Source of the DNA: an uncultured Pseudomonadota bacterium
Lineage (GTDB): Bacteria; Myxococcota_A; UBA796; SXON01
Assembly (NCBI GenBank): GCA_903921785.1
Contig: CAIXRH010000014.1
Location: 1-64,000, forward strand
Length of the DNA: 64,000 bases
Direction: 5' to 3'
Shown: positions 1 through 7,689 of the stretch, in pieces
How the letters are laid out: each line of letters starts with the position of its first letter
How positions within the stretch are numbered: position 1 is the stretch's first letter
Notes under the pieces: model-generated
Told to the model about the DNA's origin: nothing
Database searches by the model: none
The model's input: the letters and a program-made list of their open reading frames with translations, nothing else
Made by a program: the position numbers and the translations under genes

Positions 1-139
1 ACGCCAGGAACGTCGCGCCACCCGTCTCCGCCAGCACCTTGGTGATCGCCGCCGTCAGCGACGTCTTGCCGTGGTCGACGTGACCGATCGTGCCGATGTT
101 CACGTGCGGCTTGTTGCGCTCGAACTTTGCCTTGGACAT
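1..139 (-). CDS. tuf: Elongation factor Tu, N-terminal part (runs off window)
   Basis: The minus strand from an ATG at 139 reads [20 protein letters not shown] and continues with [11 protein letters not shown]. This is the invariant EF-Tu start with the GTP-binding P-loop [10 protein letters not shown]-Tu carries aminoacyl-tRNA to the ribosome in the cytoplasm. Only about 46 codons lie inside the window. The gene is the last member of a tRNA-Thr-Tyr-Gly-Thr-tuf operon, the same order as E. coli thrU-tyrU-glyT-thrT-tufB, so it is probably co-transcribed with the tRNAs. It is too short for the ORF track. The identification is firm; whether this is the only tuf copy cannot be told. Confidence 0.97.
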   Translation of the reverse strand, partial: MSKAKFERNKPHVNIGTIGHVDHGKTSLTAAITKVLAETGGATFLA

Positions 140-172
140 GTGCGCCTCGATGCGGAGGGTGAGGTAGTGAAG

Positions 173-247
173 TGGAGCCCATGACCAGGATTGAACTGGT
201 GACCTCTTCCTTACCAAGGAAGTGCTCTGCCACTGAGCTACATGGGC
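173..247 (-). tRNA. tRNA-Thr (anticodon GGT)
   Basis: Read on the minus strand, the acceptor GCCCATG pairs with CATGGGC. The anticodon stem CTTCC/GGAAG carries loop TTGGTAA (anticodon GGT), and the T-arm is GGTTCAATCC-like. CCA is encoded. It is the fourth tRNA of the operon, with 33 nt between it and the tuf start codon. Confidence 0.95.
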
Positions 248-257
248 CGGTTATTTC

Positions 258-333
258 TGGAGCGGGAGACGGGACTCGAACCCGCGACCCTCAGCTTGGA
301 AGGCTGATGCTCTACCAACTGAGCTACTCCCGC
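258..333 (-). tRNA. tRNA-Gly (anticodon TCC)
   Basis: The minus strand folds as acceptor GCGGGAG/CTCCCGC, anticodon stem TCAGC/GCTGA with loop CTTCCAA (anticodon TCC), and T-arm GCGGGTTCGAGTCCCGT. CCA is encoded. It is the third tRNA of the operon and lies 10 nt upstream of tRNA-Thr(GGT). Confidence 0.95.
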
Positions 334-341
334 AGGGGAAA

Positions 342-428
342 TGGTGGGCAGGGATGGATTCGAACCATCGAAGGCGTGAAGCCGACGGGTTTACAGCCCG
401 TTCCCTTTGGCCGCTCGGGCACCTGCCC
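342..428 (-). tRNA. tRNA-Tyr (anticodon GTA)
   Basis: The minus strand gives acceptor GGGCAGG/CCTGCCC, anticodon stem ACGGG/CCCGT with loop CTGTAAA (anticodon GTA), and the long variable arm expected of bacterial tRNA-Tyr (87 nt in all). CCA is encoded. It is the second tRNA of the operon. Confidence 0.95.
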
Positions 429-447
429 AAAAACACTGAGATGAGAA

Positions 448-520
448 AGCTGGCGGCGGGACTTGAACCCGCAACCTGCAGTTTACAAAACTGCTGCTCT
501 GCCGATTGAGCCACGCCAGC
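448..520 (-). tRNA. tRNA-Thr (anticodon TGT), CCA not encoded
   Basis: The minus strand gives acceptor GCTGGCG/CGCCAGC, anticodon stem GCAGT/ACTGC with loop TTTGTAA (anticodon TGT), and T-arm GCGGGTTCAAGTCCCGC. Unlike its three neighbours, the discriminator is followed by TTC rather than CCA, so the 3' end must be added after transcription. It is the first gene of the tRNA-tuf transcript. Confidence 0.93.
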
Positions 521-544
521 GACGGGGCGACTCGGCCGCGCGGC

Positions 545-572
545 GTTTTATTCTCGCCGCGGACGCTGTCAA
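545..572 (-). promoter_or_regulatory. Sigma-70-type promoter of the tRNA-tuf operon
   Basis: On the minus strand a perfect -35 box TTGACA (572-567) is followed after 16 nt by TAAAAC (550-545). A very GC-rich discriminator (GCCGCGCGG) comes next, and the first tRNA begins about 24 nt after the -10 box. GC-rich discriminators are typical of stringently controlled stable-RNA promoters. The -35 box overlaps the stop codon of the upstream gene (569-571). The start site is inferred. Confidence 0.7.
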
Positions 573-1594
573 GGGGCTCCCGCATCGTTCTGTGGCGCCG
601 AGAAGGTCCCCGATGGGGCGCCATCCGCGAGCTCCAGGCGCTGGACGCGGATCACTTCCATTCGACCGTCCGCCCGCTCGACCGCGAGCGAGCCGGGCGC
701 GGCGAGGCCGGGAGCGATGACCCGCCAGTCCCCCAGCACGAAGCTCACGGGGCCGCCCTCCGTGACGTAGCGAACCCGCAGGAGGTAGCCCGTCGTTGGA
801 TCAACGTCGGCGAACGCCAATCCTGGCTCCGTTGGGTCTTCCCCACGCCCGACTCGTACACCCGACTCCGCGCCCTCCAGCAGCAAAAGCGGCAGGGCGT
901 CGCCGGTGGCGAAGAGCGCGTCGACGTCGAGGGCCACCCCGAGCACCGTCTCGGGGGCGAAGGCGTCCGCCTGGGTGATGAGCACGCCGATGTCGCGGCT
1001 CTCCACCTTGCCCCCGACCTTGATCCAGGCGCCGCCCGCCGTGGCGACCGACGTGCTGTCGGTGCCGGCCCCATGGGTTTCCACCTTCAACCGCCGCGAG
1101 GTGGCGTCACGCCAGTAGTCGTGCGCGATCGTGACCCGCTTGCCGTCGAGCTCGAACTCACGCTCGAACACGAAGTGCACCGCCGCGGCGCGCGCCAGCG
1201 CGGAGACGCCGCCCGTCGGCCCCCCGTTCACGGCCCGAGCGGCCGCCAGCACGGCGGAGCTGTCCGTCGCGGAGACCGCGGTTGGCGGGGCCGCGACGGC
1301 GACGCGGGTAGCGCCCCCCTTCGCGGGATCGTGCACCAGGGTGAGCTTCAACCCATCTTTCGTGAGCTTTTTGGCGGCGGCTGTGGCCGCCGCCTCATCT
1401 CCGAACCCCTCGATCAGCGTCACGAACTCCCAGCCTTCGCCGAGATGAAAACGCTTGACCACCCGGGCATGGTAACCCACATGCTCGGCGTTGGACTGGA
1501 GCGCCACCGCGTCGGCGCGCTCCGCCATCTCCGGCCCCTCAAGCCACCAACCCCCGCCCGCCGCGAGTGCGGTGGACAGCAGAATCCAGATCAT
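569..1594 (-). CDS. Secreted protein of unknown function
   Basis: This 341-aa protein begins with a short hydrophobic stretch (MIWILLSTALAAGGG) that reads as a signal peptide. I recognise no enzyme family or motif. The body has Ala-rich segments around residues 65-135 and then alternating hydrophobic/charged stretches (for example DVDALFATGDALPLLLL) suggesting a beta-rich fold. It starts 9 nt after the stop of the large upstream lipoprotein gene on the same strand, so the two are probably one transcription unit. Its stop codon overlaps the -35 box of the tRNA promoter. The ATG at 1594 gives the expected N-terminal signal. Function unknown; an exported partner of the neighbouring lipoprotein is a guess from context only. 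Confidence 0.75.
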   Translation of the reverse strand: MIWILLSTALAAGGGWWLEGPEMAERADAVALQSNAEHVGYHARVVKRFHLGEGWEFVTLIEGFGDEAAATAAAKKLTKDGLKLTLVHDPAKGGATRVAVAAPPTAVSATDSSAVLAAARAVNGGPTGGVSALARAAAVHFVFEREFELDGKRVTIAHDYWRDATSRRLKVETHGAGTDSTSVATAGGAWIKVGGKVESRDIGVLITQADAFAPETVLGVALDVDALFATGDALPLLLLEGAESGVRVGRGEDPTEPGLAFADVDPTTGYLLRVRYVTEGGPVSFVLGDWRVIAPGLAAPGSLAVERADGRMEVIRVQRLELADGAPSGTFSAPQNDAGAP

Positions 1595-1603
1595 GGGTAC
1601 AGG

Positions 1604-4309
1604 CTACTTCGTGATCTGCCGCGCGGACAGCTCATACAGCCCGGTATCGCCGGGGGAGCCGACCACGATGATGTACTGCTCGCCGCCGGTGAGCGCCACC
1701 GTGACGTAGCCTTCTTCCCCCTTCGTGCCCGAGATCCCGCCGATGTTGAACTCGCGGTCATAGGAGAAGTCGTCGTCTTCGTCGATCTCGTCCTGGTCGA
1801 GCCACTTCGTGGAGTAGGGCTCCTCGCCGGGGAGGAGAGCACCGCCGTCCGCGGTGCACTGCTGCACCAGCACCTGGTCGTAGAAGGTCTCAGGCATGGG
1901 CTCGCCGGAGTCGAGCACGCCGTCGCGGTCGAAGTCGACATCGCAGGTGGTGGGGTCCGTCTCCGGCACGCCGCACGCGTCCGTCACGGTCTGCTCGCTG
2001 CCCATGGTACCCGAAAGGAAGACCTGGGCGTACAGGTAGTCGAGCACCGAGTCGGGGTAGCTGAACGTCGGGGCCCCGGTGCACAACGCGCTCGATGAGG
2101 TACCGGTCGTGGTCGGAACGGGGAGGAACGCGGCGGGAACCACTGCGATCCACGGATCGGAGGGGTAGCTGTCGCCCCCGTCATCGAACCGCCGGTCGAG
2201 CCATACGGCGACGTAGACCTCCTCGCCGGGGGTTCGATCCGTGAGGTCGAGGAGCCAGCGGTCAGTGTCGACCACCTCGCTGGACGTCGCGGCTCCGTCC
2301 GCGTCGATCGCGCTGACGTCCTCTGGCTCACGGAGCTCGCCGAGCCCGATGATCGTCGTGCCGTCGGACGGCAGCGCGGGAAGCGTGACGGAGTCGACGG
2401 CGCGCGGGGAGAAGATGTTCTCCACGGCGTAGTCCTTCGTGGTCGGGTCATTCCAGCGCACGACCTCGGCCAGGAAGCCTGCGCCTTCGAACTGGAGCTC
2501 CAGGCCGGCGGCGTCGTAGGGGATGCCATCGAGGCGCACCACCTGCGCGCCGTAGTCCCCGTCGATCCAGCCGTTGAACGAGAAGGCCGGATCGTAGTGG
2601 TAGTAGTCGGTGCCCTCGAGGAGCACCGTCGAGCCGTCCTCGAGCTCCGGCGCGTCGCTGTCGCCGCCGGTGTAGGCGTAGTTCTTCCCGCGGAGGTTGA
2701 CCCCGCGCTGGTAACCGTTGGCGCCGTACAGGTTGTCGAGGGCCGCAGGAGGCGACGAGAGCGTCTCCGCGTCGGGGTAGGCGACGAAGCTCGCGTCGGT
2801 GATGAGCGCGCTCCCGGCGCCGTCCGTCACCCCCGTGCCCAGCAGCGAGAGCTGCCAGCGGATCACGAGGTCGTCGAAGGTGATCCCGGTCTCGGTGGCG
2901 TGGGTGGTGAGCGAGGCTTCAACGCCGTCGGTCCCCACCTCGGACTGCGCGAGGATGTCCTGGAAGAACGTGTCCGGATCGTCGGTGTTCGTCTGCGCCC
3001 ACTGGTAGAGCCAGAGGCCGAAGAGGTACTGCGCGCCCTTGGGCGTGGTGTCGAGGCTGCCCTTGGTGCCCGAAGCGAGCAACGGGTAGTTGTAAGGCGC
3101 GTCGAGGTAGTCCCAGGCGTCGGCGTGGAAGGGCGCGCCGAAGCCGCAGCGATCCGCGGCGAGGGTGCCGAGCACATCGTTGAGCCAGTCCTCCTCGACG
3201 CTCGTCCCCTCCGACACGATGATGTGCTGGTTGTAGCTCACCAACGACACCAGCGACCGCGCCACCTCAGCGAGCAGCGAGTAGTTGGTGTACTCGGGGA
3301 TCGAGACCTCCTGCCCGTGGTGCAGGTAGCCCTGGGGGTCCGGCGCGTAGGCGTAGATCACCTCACGCTCGTCGCTCCCGGGGTTGGTCTTGATGTCGTA
3401 GTCGTCCAGGTCCACCGCCGGTTCGGCGTAGGAGTGCAGCACCGCGTCCTGGTTGGTTTCGGACGTGAAGGTGATGTGGTTGAGCTCGGGGGTGATGAAC
3501 AGGTCGACCCGGCCGTCTCCGTCGATGTCGGAGGGCTCGCCGAACAGCGTGGTGACGTTGGGGTAGATGTTGAGGTCGATGACGTCGGCGACCGTGTTCA
3601 GATCACAGTTGTCGAAGCCGTATGCGTCGTAAGGCGCGGGGACATCGACCGTGCCGTCGCAGTCGGTGTCCCAGTCGATCGCGACCTCGTTGTCCACCCA
3701 GATCGCCACGTGGTCGCCGAGGGCCCAGAGCGTTGCGTCCTTGCTGGCCCACTCCTGGTCGACCATGTTGGTGCGTACCCAGAACTCGTCCTGCGTCACG
3801 CCGACGTCGTCGGTGCTCAACGCGTCGCGGTGGAACACCGGGGGCGTGGGGAAGCTGACGTGGCCGGGCGCGCTGACCGACGCCGCGCTCGCCGCGGCGC
3901 GAGCGCCATGGCCGGCCTTCTTCCGGGCGCTCGCCTCGGCATCCGAGACGTACCGGAGCCCGTAGGTCTGGTCCGAGGAGTCGTTGTTGACGAGGAGCAG
4001 GTAGAACTCCTGGTCCTGGTTGAACTCTCCGGATTCGTCGGCCAGCGACAGGGACGCGGGGGACTCCACCGCCTCCACCGGCGCGAGGTCGCCCGGGTCA
4101 TCGAAGTTGTAGTCCTTGCCGCCCGAATCACCGCCCGTCTCGGTCGAGTCGTTGGTGTCGCTGGTGTCGTCGGAATCGCCGGTGTCCGGACCGCCGGTGT
4201 CGTCCGTGTCGATTGAGGACGAAGAACCATCGCCCACGCCGAAGTCGGGGTCCTTCACCCGGCAGCCAGCGAGCAGGAGCAGGGTCAAGGGCACGAGATA
4301 CCGATGCAT
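1604..4309 (-). CDS. Large lipoprotein related to M30 (hyicolysin-like) peptidases, active-site motif lost
   Basis: The ORF track starts at 4375, but the ATG at 4309 has a GGAGG ribosome site and gives a clean lipoprotein signal, MHRYLVPLTLLLLAGC. A low-complexity Asp/Thr/Ser/Gly linker follows (about residues 20-70). The product is 901 aa. The central part (SDEREVIYAYAPDPQGY, later YNQHIIVSEGTSVEEDWLND) follows the layout of M30 metallopeptidases. In that family this region reads roughly 'APDP...AHEFQH..NYNQ...EE.WLNEGL'. Here the place of the HExxH zinc motif reads AEVARSL and WLNEGL reads WLNDVL, so the metal ligands appear lost. I infer a surface-exposed pseudo-peptidase, perhaps a binding protein. 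The C-terminal third is beta-rich and unassigned. Family recognition is from memory of the motif pattern. Confidence 0.7.
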   Translation of the reverse strand: MHRYLVPLTLLLLAGCRVKDPDFGVGDGSSSSIDTDDTGGPDTGDSDDTSDTNDSTETGGDSGGKDYNFDDPGDLAPVEAVESPASLSLADESGEFNQDQEFYLLLVNNDSSDQTYGLRYVSDAEASARKKAGHGARAAASAASVSAPGHVSFPTPPVFHRDALSTDDVGVTQDEFWVRTNMVDQEWASKDATLWALGDHVAIWVDNEVAIDWDTDCDGTVDVPAPYDAYGFDNCDLNTVADVIDLNIYPNVTTLFGEPSDIDGDGRVDLFITPELNHITFTSETNQDAVLHSYAEPAVDLDDYDIKTNPGSDEREVIYAYAPDPQGYLHHGQEVSIPEYTNYSLLAEVARSLVSLVSYNQHIIVSEGTSVEEDWLNDVLGTLAADRCGFGAPFHADAWDYLDAPYNYPLLASGTKGSLDTTPKGAQYLFGLWLYQWAQTNTDDPDTFFQDILAQSEVGTDGVEASLTTHATETGITFDDLVIRWQLSLLGTGVTDGAGSALITDASFVAYPDAETLSSPPAALDNLYGANGYQRGVNLRGKNYAYTGGDSDAPELEDGSTVLLEGTDYYHYDPAFSFNGWIDGDYGAQVVRLDGIPYDAAGLELQFEGAGFLAEVVRWNDPTTKDYAVENIFSPRAVDSVTLPALPSDGTTIIGLGELREPEDVSAIDADGAATSSEVVDTDRWLLDLTDRTPGEEVYVAVWLDRRFDDGGDSYPSDPWIAVVPAAFLPVPTTTGTSSSALCTGAPTFSYPDSVLDYLYAQVFLSGTMGSEQTVTDACGVPETDPTTCDVDFDRDGVLDSGEPMPETFYDQVLVQQCTADGGALLPGEEPYSTKWLDQDEIDEDDDFSYDREFNIGGISGTKGEEGYVTVALTGGEQYIIVVGSPGDTGLYELSARQITK

Positions 4310-4433
4310 GGGCGTCCTCCGAGCGCGGGCGGCTCGATGCCGGCACGCTACCACATCGGCTCCGCCCGCGTCCATTCCCTTGACTCACGCGGGGCCGCTC
4401 TGTATAAGCCGCGCTACCCCCGCGAGGCCCGAG

Positions 4434-5345
4434 ATGTCCTTTCGCTACAGCTTCCTCCTGCTCTTCGCCGCCGCCTGCGCCACGAGCGGCTCGGGCGACA
4501 CCGACACCAGCTCGAGCACCGTCGAGCCGCGGGAGTTCTCCGACTTCGTGAACACCACCGAGGCGCCCACGGGCGACCTCACGTGCAAGGACGCCGCGCT
4601 CGGCACGGTCGACCCGGCGAAGCAGGTGGACGTGACCTTCAACGGCGAGGTCCATGACTTCCAGCTGAAGGACGTCGTCGCGGAGGCCACGGTGAACTTC
4701 TGGTTCGACGACGACGTGAGCGCCACCATGTCCACGACCGTCCAGGCGGACACCAAGGGCGCCTTCACGGTCGACCTTCCGGCGTGTACGCCGCTCGCCT
4801 ACGAGAGCACGACCCCCGTCGACTGGCAGCAGACCGTCGACACGTACGAGGTTCACCAGATCTACGGCTACGAGGAGGACGGATCGGTCGACGGCGAGTA
4901 CGTCAACTCCGTCAGCCAGCAGACCAGCACTCTCATCCCAGCGCTCATCGGGCTGGAGTGGGATCCCACGACGGGCATCATCGCCGGCACGGCCTATGAC
5001 TGCACCGAGACGGGGATCGGCAACGCCCAGGTCTTCATCCACGACGAGGCGGGGAACGCGCCGCCCACCGGCGAGATCTTCTACTTCAACAGCAGCGATC
5101 TGCCGACCGCCCGCGACCCCGAAGACGCCGCCACCGCGCGCACCAACCCCGACAACGGCCTCTGGGTCGCCATCAACGTCCCGGTCGGTGTCTGGATCGC
5201 CGAGATGTACATCTGGGACGGCAGCACCTACGTGATGCTCGGGAGCACCCAGCTTGAGATCAAGGCCGGCTCGGTGAACATCTCGAACATCTACACCGGT
5301 CACACCGACGGCATCGCCTACCCCCCCTCGTGCCTGGTGCAGTGA
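4434..5345 (+). CDS. Putative lipoprotein of unknown function
   Basis: The ATG at 4434 is preferred over the longer ORF because it starts a lipoprotein signal, MSFRYSFLLLFAAAC, with lipobox FAAAC. A Ser/Gly/Thr/Asp linker follows. The mature part (303 aa in all) contains paired Cys residues (LTCKD, LPACTPL, YDCTETG, SCLVQ) that may form disulfides, and beta-rich segments resembling carboxypeptidase-regulatory or Ig-like folds (TGIIAGTAYDCTETGIGNAQVFI). That stretch looks like the start of a CarboxypepD_reg-type domain, but I would not insist on it. The stop overlaps the start of the next gene (TGATG), so the protein is probably co-produced with the outer-membrane barrel that follows. It is divergent from the M30-like lipoprotein across a 124-bp gap. 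Confidence 0.75.
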   Translation: MSFRYSFLLLFAAACATSGSGDTDTSSSTVEPREFSDFVNTTEAPTGDLTCKDAALGTVDPAKQVDVTFNGEVHDFQLKDVVAEATVNFWFDDDVSATMSTTVQADTKGAFTVDLPACTPLAYESTTPVDWQQTVDTYEVHQIYGYEEDGSVDGEYVNSVSQQTSTLIPALIGLEWDPTTGIIAGTAYDCTETGIGNAQVFIHDEAGNAPPTGEIFYFNSSDLPTARDPEDAATARTNPDNGLWVAINVPVGVWIAEMYIWDGSTYVMLGSTQLEIKAGSVNISNIYTGHTDGIAYPPSCLVQ

Positions 5346-6958
5346 TGCTCGCTGCGCTCTGGCTCGCGCTCGCGGCCACCCCCGCGCATGCCGATGCGCC
5401 GGACAACTGGAAGTTCAGCCTCGACGGCTACTACCGGGTGCGGGGCCACGCCTTCTGGGACCTCTACGAGGGCCAGGCCGCGGCCGGCACGTACATGACG
5501 CACCGGGTGCGCCTCCAGCCGCAGTTGAACTTCGAGGACCGCGCGAAGTTCTTCATGCAGGTGGATGCGCTGGACGGGGCGGTGTTCGGGGACAACATGT
5601 CCCAGGCATCCACAGCGTTGTTCGCCGGTGATCCGTCGAACACCGGGATTGACGGCATCGAGGGCAGCGCCATCACCGTCCGCCGCGCGTGGACCGAGTT
5701 CAAGGTCCCGGTGGGCCTGTTCCGAGTCGGCCGCCAGGCGAGCTCCTGGGGCATGGGCCTGCTCGCCAACGACGGCAACGGGTTCGACGACACCTTCGGC
5801 GAGAACAAGTACGGGTCAACCTACGACCGGGTGCTCTTCGCCACCCGACCCATCACGGTCGGCACCACCGTCGCGAACATGATCAACCCCAAGAACAAGG
5901 TGCAGGACATCCCGCTCATCGCGGCCTTCGGGGTGGATCGACTGGTGGAGGACCCCCTCATCCAGTACTACGGCTACACCTGTGATCCGACCGAGACGAC
6001 CGACGATCCCCGCTGCGGCGCGTCCGACGACCACGGCTACACCCTCGAGCGGGATCCGACCCGTCGTAACGACACCTGGTGGGTCGACACCCAGGACGAC
6101 GTCTACGAGATGGTCTACGTGCTGGTGTACCGCGGTGAAGGCCTGAAGTTCTCTGAGTCCATCACCGGCGACCTCACCGCAGGCGTCTACGTGGTGAACC
6201 GGAAGCAGGCCGAGACCCAGAGCGACGTGCTGATCGTCGATGGCTACGTCAAAGAGGCCATCGCGAACACCTACGCCGAGGCCGAGGTGCTCACCATCCA
6301 GGGCGATACGCACGCGATCACCCTGGCGAGCTCCGACCCGGAGGACCCGCTGGCCAAGAAGGCGGCCATCTGGGGCTACGTGGTGCGCGCCGGCTATCAG
6401 GACCCGCAGCTCAGCCTCATCATGGAGCACGGCTACGCGTCAGGCGACGACAAGCCCACCGACGAGAACTTCACCGGTCGGCCGCTGCACCCGGACCACA
6501 ACGTCGGCCTCCTCTTCTACGAGGAGATCATGTCCCGCGTCACGGCGAACAGCTGGGGCGACGGGGCAAAGGGCCTGTGGAGCAACGGCGGCGTGTACAA
6601 CAGCCGGTACATCTTTCCGAACGTACGCTTTCGCCCGATCCCCAACCTCGAGGTGCTCGGCGGGTTCATGATGGCGTGGCCCGACAAGCCCGACGGAAGC
6701 CGCATCCTCTGCAAGGAGGGAGACGATGTCGAGTGCGTCACCTACTCCGCCACCAGCGACTACCTCGCCTGGGAGGGAGACCTCGCGGTGAAGCACAAGT
6801 GGGCCGACCACATCAACGTCACCGTAGAGGGTGGGTTCGCCCACGTCACGGACCGCATCCCGCTGCGTACGACCGGCCTGCAGTTCGAGACCGACGCCGA
6901 CGGCCACGACTTCGGCGACTTCTGGACCGTCCAGTCGCGCGTCGCGTACGAGTTCTGA
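5345..6958 (+). CDS. Outer-membrane beta-barrel protein
   Basis: The ATG at 5345 overlaps the previous stop by one base. It gives a signal peptide MLAALWLALAATPAHA with cleavage before DAPDN, so I prefer it to the GTG at 5330. The 537-aa product opens with WKFSLDGYYRVRGHAFWDLY and continues with alternating amphipathic strands (HRVRLQPQLNFED, RRAWTEFKVPVGLFRVGRQ). It ends in VQSRVAYEF, a C-terminal aromatic residue typical of barrels inserted by BamA. It resembles alginate-export/porin-like barrels and, from memory, the TIGR04551 type seen in Myxococcota, but the transported substrate cannot be read from sequence. It probably forms an operon with the upstream lipoprotein and the downstream HEAT-repeat gene. 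Confidence 0.8.
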   Translation: MLAALWLALAATPAHADAPDNWKFSLDGYYRVRGHAFWDLYEGQAAAGTYMTHRVRLQPQLNFEDRAKFFMQVDALDGAVFGDNMSQASTALFAGDPSNTGIDGIEGSAITVRRAWTEFKVPVGLFRVGRQASSWGMGLLANDGNGFDDTFGENKYGSTYDRVLFATRPITVGTTVANMINPKNKVQDIPLIAAFGVDRLVEDPLIQYYGYTCDPTETTDDPRCGASDDHGYTLERDPTRRNDTWWVDTQDDVYEMVYVLVYRGEGLKFSESITGDLTAGVYVVNRKQAETQSDVLIVDGYVKEAIANTYAEAEVLTIQGDTHAITLASSDPEDPLAKKAAIWGYVVRAGYQDPQLSLIMEHGYASGDDKPTDENFTGRPLHPDHNVGLLFYEEIMSRVTANSWGDGAKGLWSNGGVYNSRYIFPNVRFRPIPNLEVLGGFMMAWPDKPDGSRILCKEGDDVECVTYSATSDYLAWEGDLAVKHKWADHINVTVEGGFAHVTDRIPLRTTGLQFETDADGHDFGDFWTVQSRVAYEF

Positions 6959-6959
6959 G

Positions 6960-7643
6960 GTGCTGAGCCTCCTCTGGGCCAGCTGGGCGCTCGCGGGCGT
7001 GCCGGAGGATGTAGAGTTCGCGGCCGACGCCGACAAGCCCCTGGAGCTCCGCCAGGACGCCTTCTCCCGCCTGCACGACGAATCGGCGGTCGCCACCCTC
7101 CTGAAGATCGCCAAGGACAAGGACACGTCTCCGCCGCGGCGCTGGGTCGCCGTGCGAGCGCTGGGGCTCAACCCCTCCGGCGAGGCCCGCTCCGCGCTCA
7201 TCGCGTTCCTCGCCTCGGACAACGCCCCCACGCGCATCGCCGCCCTCGCCGCCCTCGGTGAGCGCAAGGACAGGTCCACCTCTGGACACGTCGCGGCGCG
7301 ACTGGAGGACAAGGCGCTCCTCGTCCGGCAGGCCGCCGCCGACGCCCTCGCCCTCCTCGGCGACCCTGCCACCCTCCCCGACCTCGGTCGCGCGCTCGCC
7401 GATCCCTCCGGCACCTACCGGGGCACGTCGATGTGGGTGCGCCGCCACTACGTCGAGGCGATGGGCGCGATCGGCAGCAACGACGCCATTCCCTTCCTGG
7501 CGAAGGCGCTCGTCGATCCCGACGCCGACGTGGTGAACGCCGCGGTGAAGGGCCTGGAGAAGGTCGCTGGCTTCAGCTACGCCGCCGGCCGCACCCACGC
7601 CGAGGAGATCGAGGCGTGGACCCGTTGGAGCAAGGGCCGCTGA
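6960..7643 (+). CDS. HEAT-repeat (PBS-lyase-like) protein with signal peptide
   Basis: The ORF track starts far upstream inside the barrel gene. A GTG at 6960, two bases after the barrel's stop, gives a short signal-like N-terminus MLSLLWASWALAGVPED. The 227-aa product consists of tandem alpha-helical HEAT/PBS-lyase repeats with the usual pattern, for example ALIAFLASDNAPTRIAALAALGERKD, ADALALLGDPATLPDLGRAL and DPDADVVNAAVKGLEKV. Such repeats bind other proteins; no catalytic residues are visible. Position suggests a periplasmic partner of the barrel or lipoprotein encoded just before it. The start codon is the least certain part. Confidence 0.75.
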   Translation: MLSLLWASWALAGVPEDVEFAADADKPLELRQDAFSRLHDESAVATLLKIAKDKDTSPPRRWVAVRALGLNPSGEARSALIAFLASDNAPTRIAALAALGERKDRSTSGHVAARLEDKALLVRQAAADALALLGDPATLPDLGRALADPSGTYRGTSMWVRRHYVEAMGAIGSNDAIPFLAKALVDPDADVVNAAVKGLEKVAGFSYAAGRTHAEEIEAWTRWSKGR

Positions 7644-7689
7644 CCGGACGCGGCGGTCCCGCCGTTTCGGAGCTACCCTGTCGCGCGCG

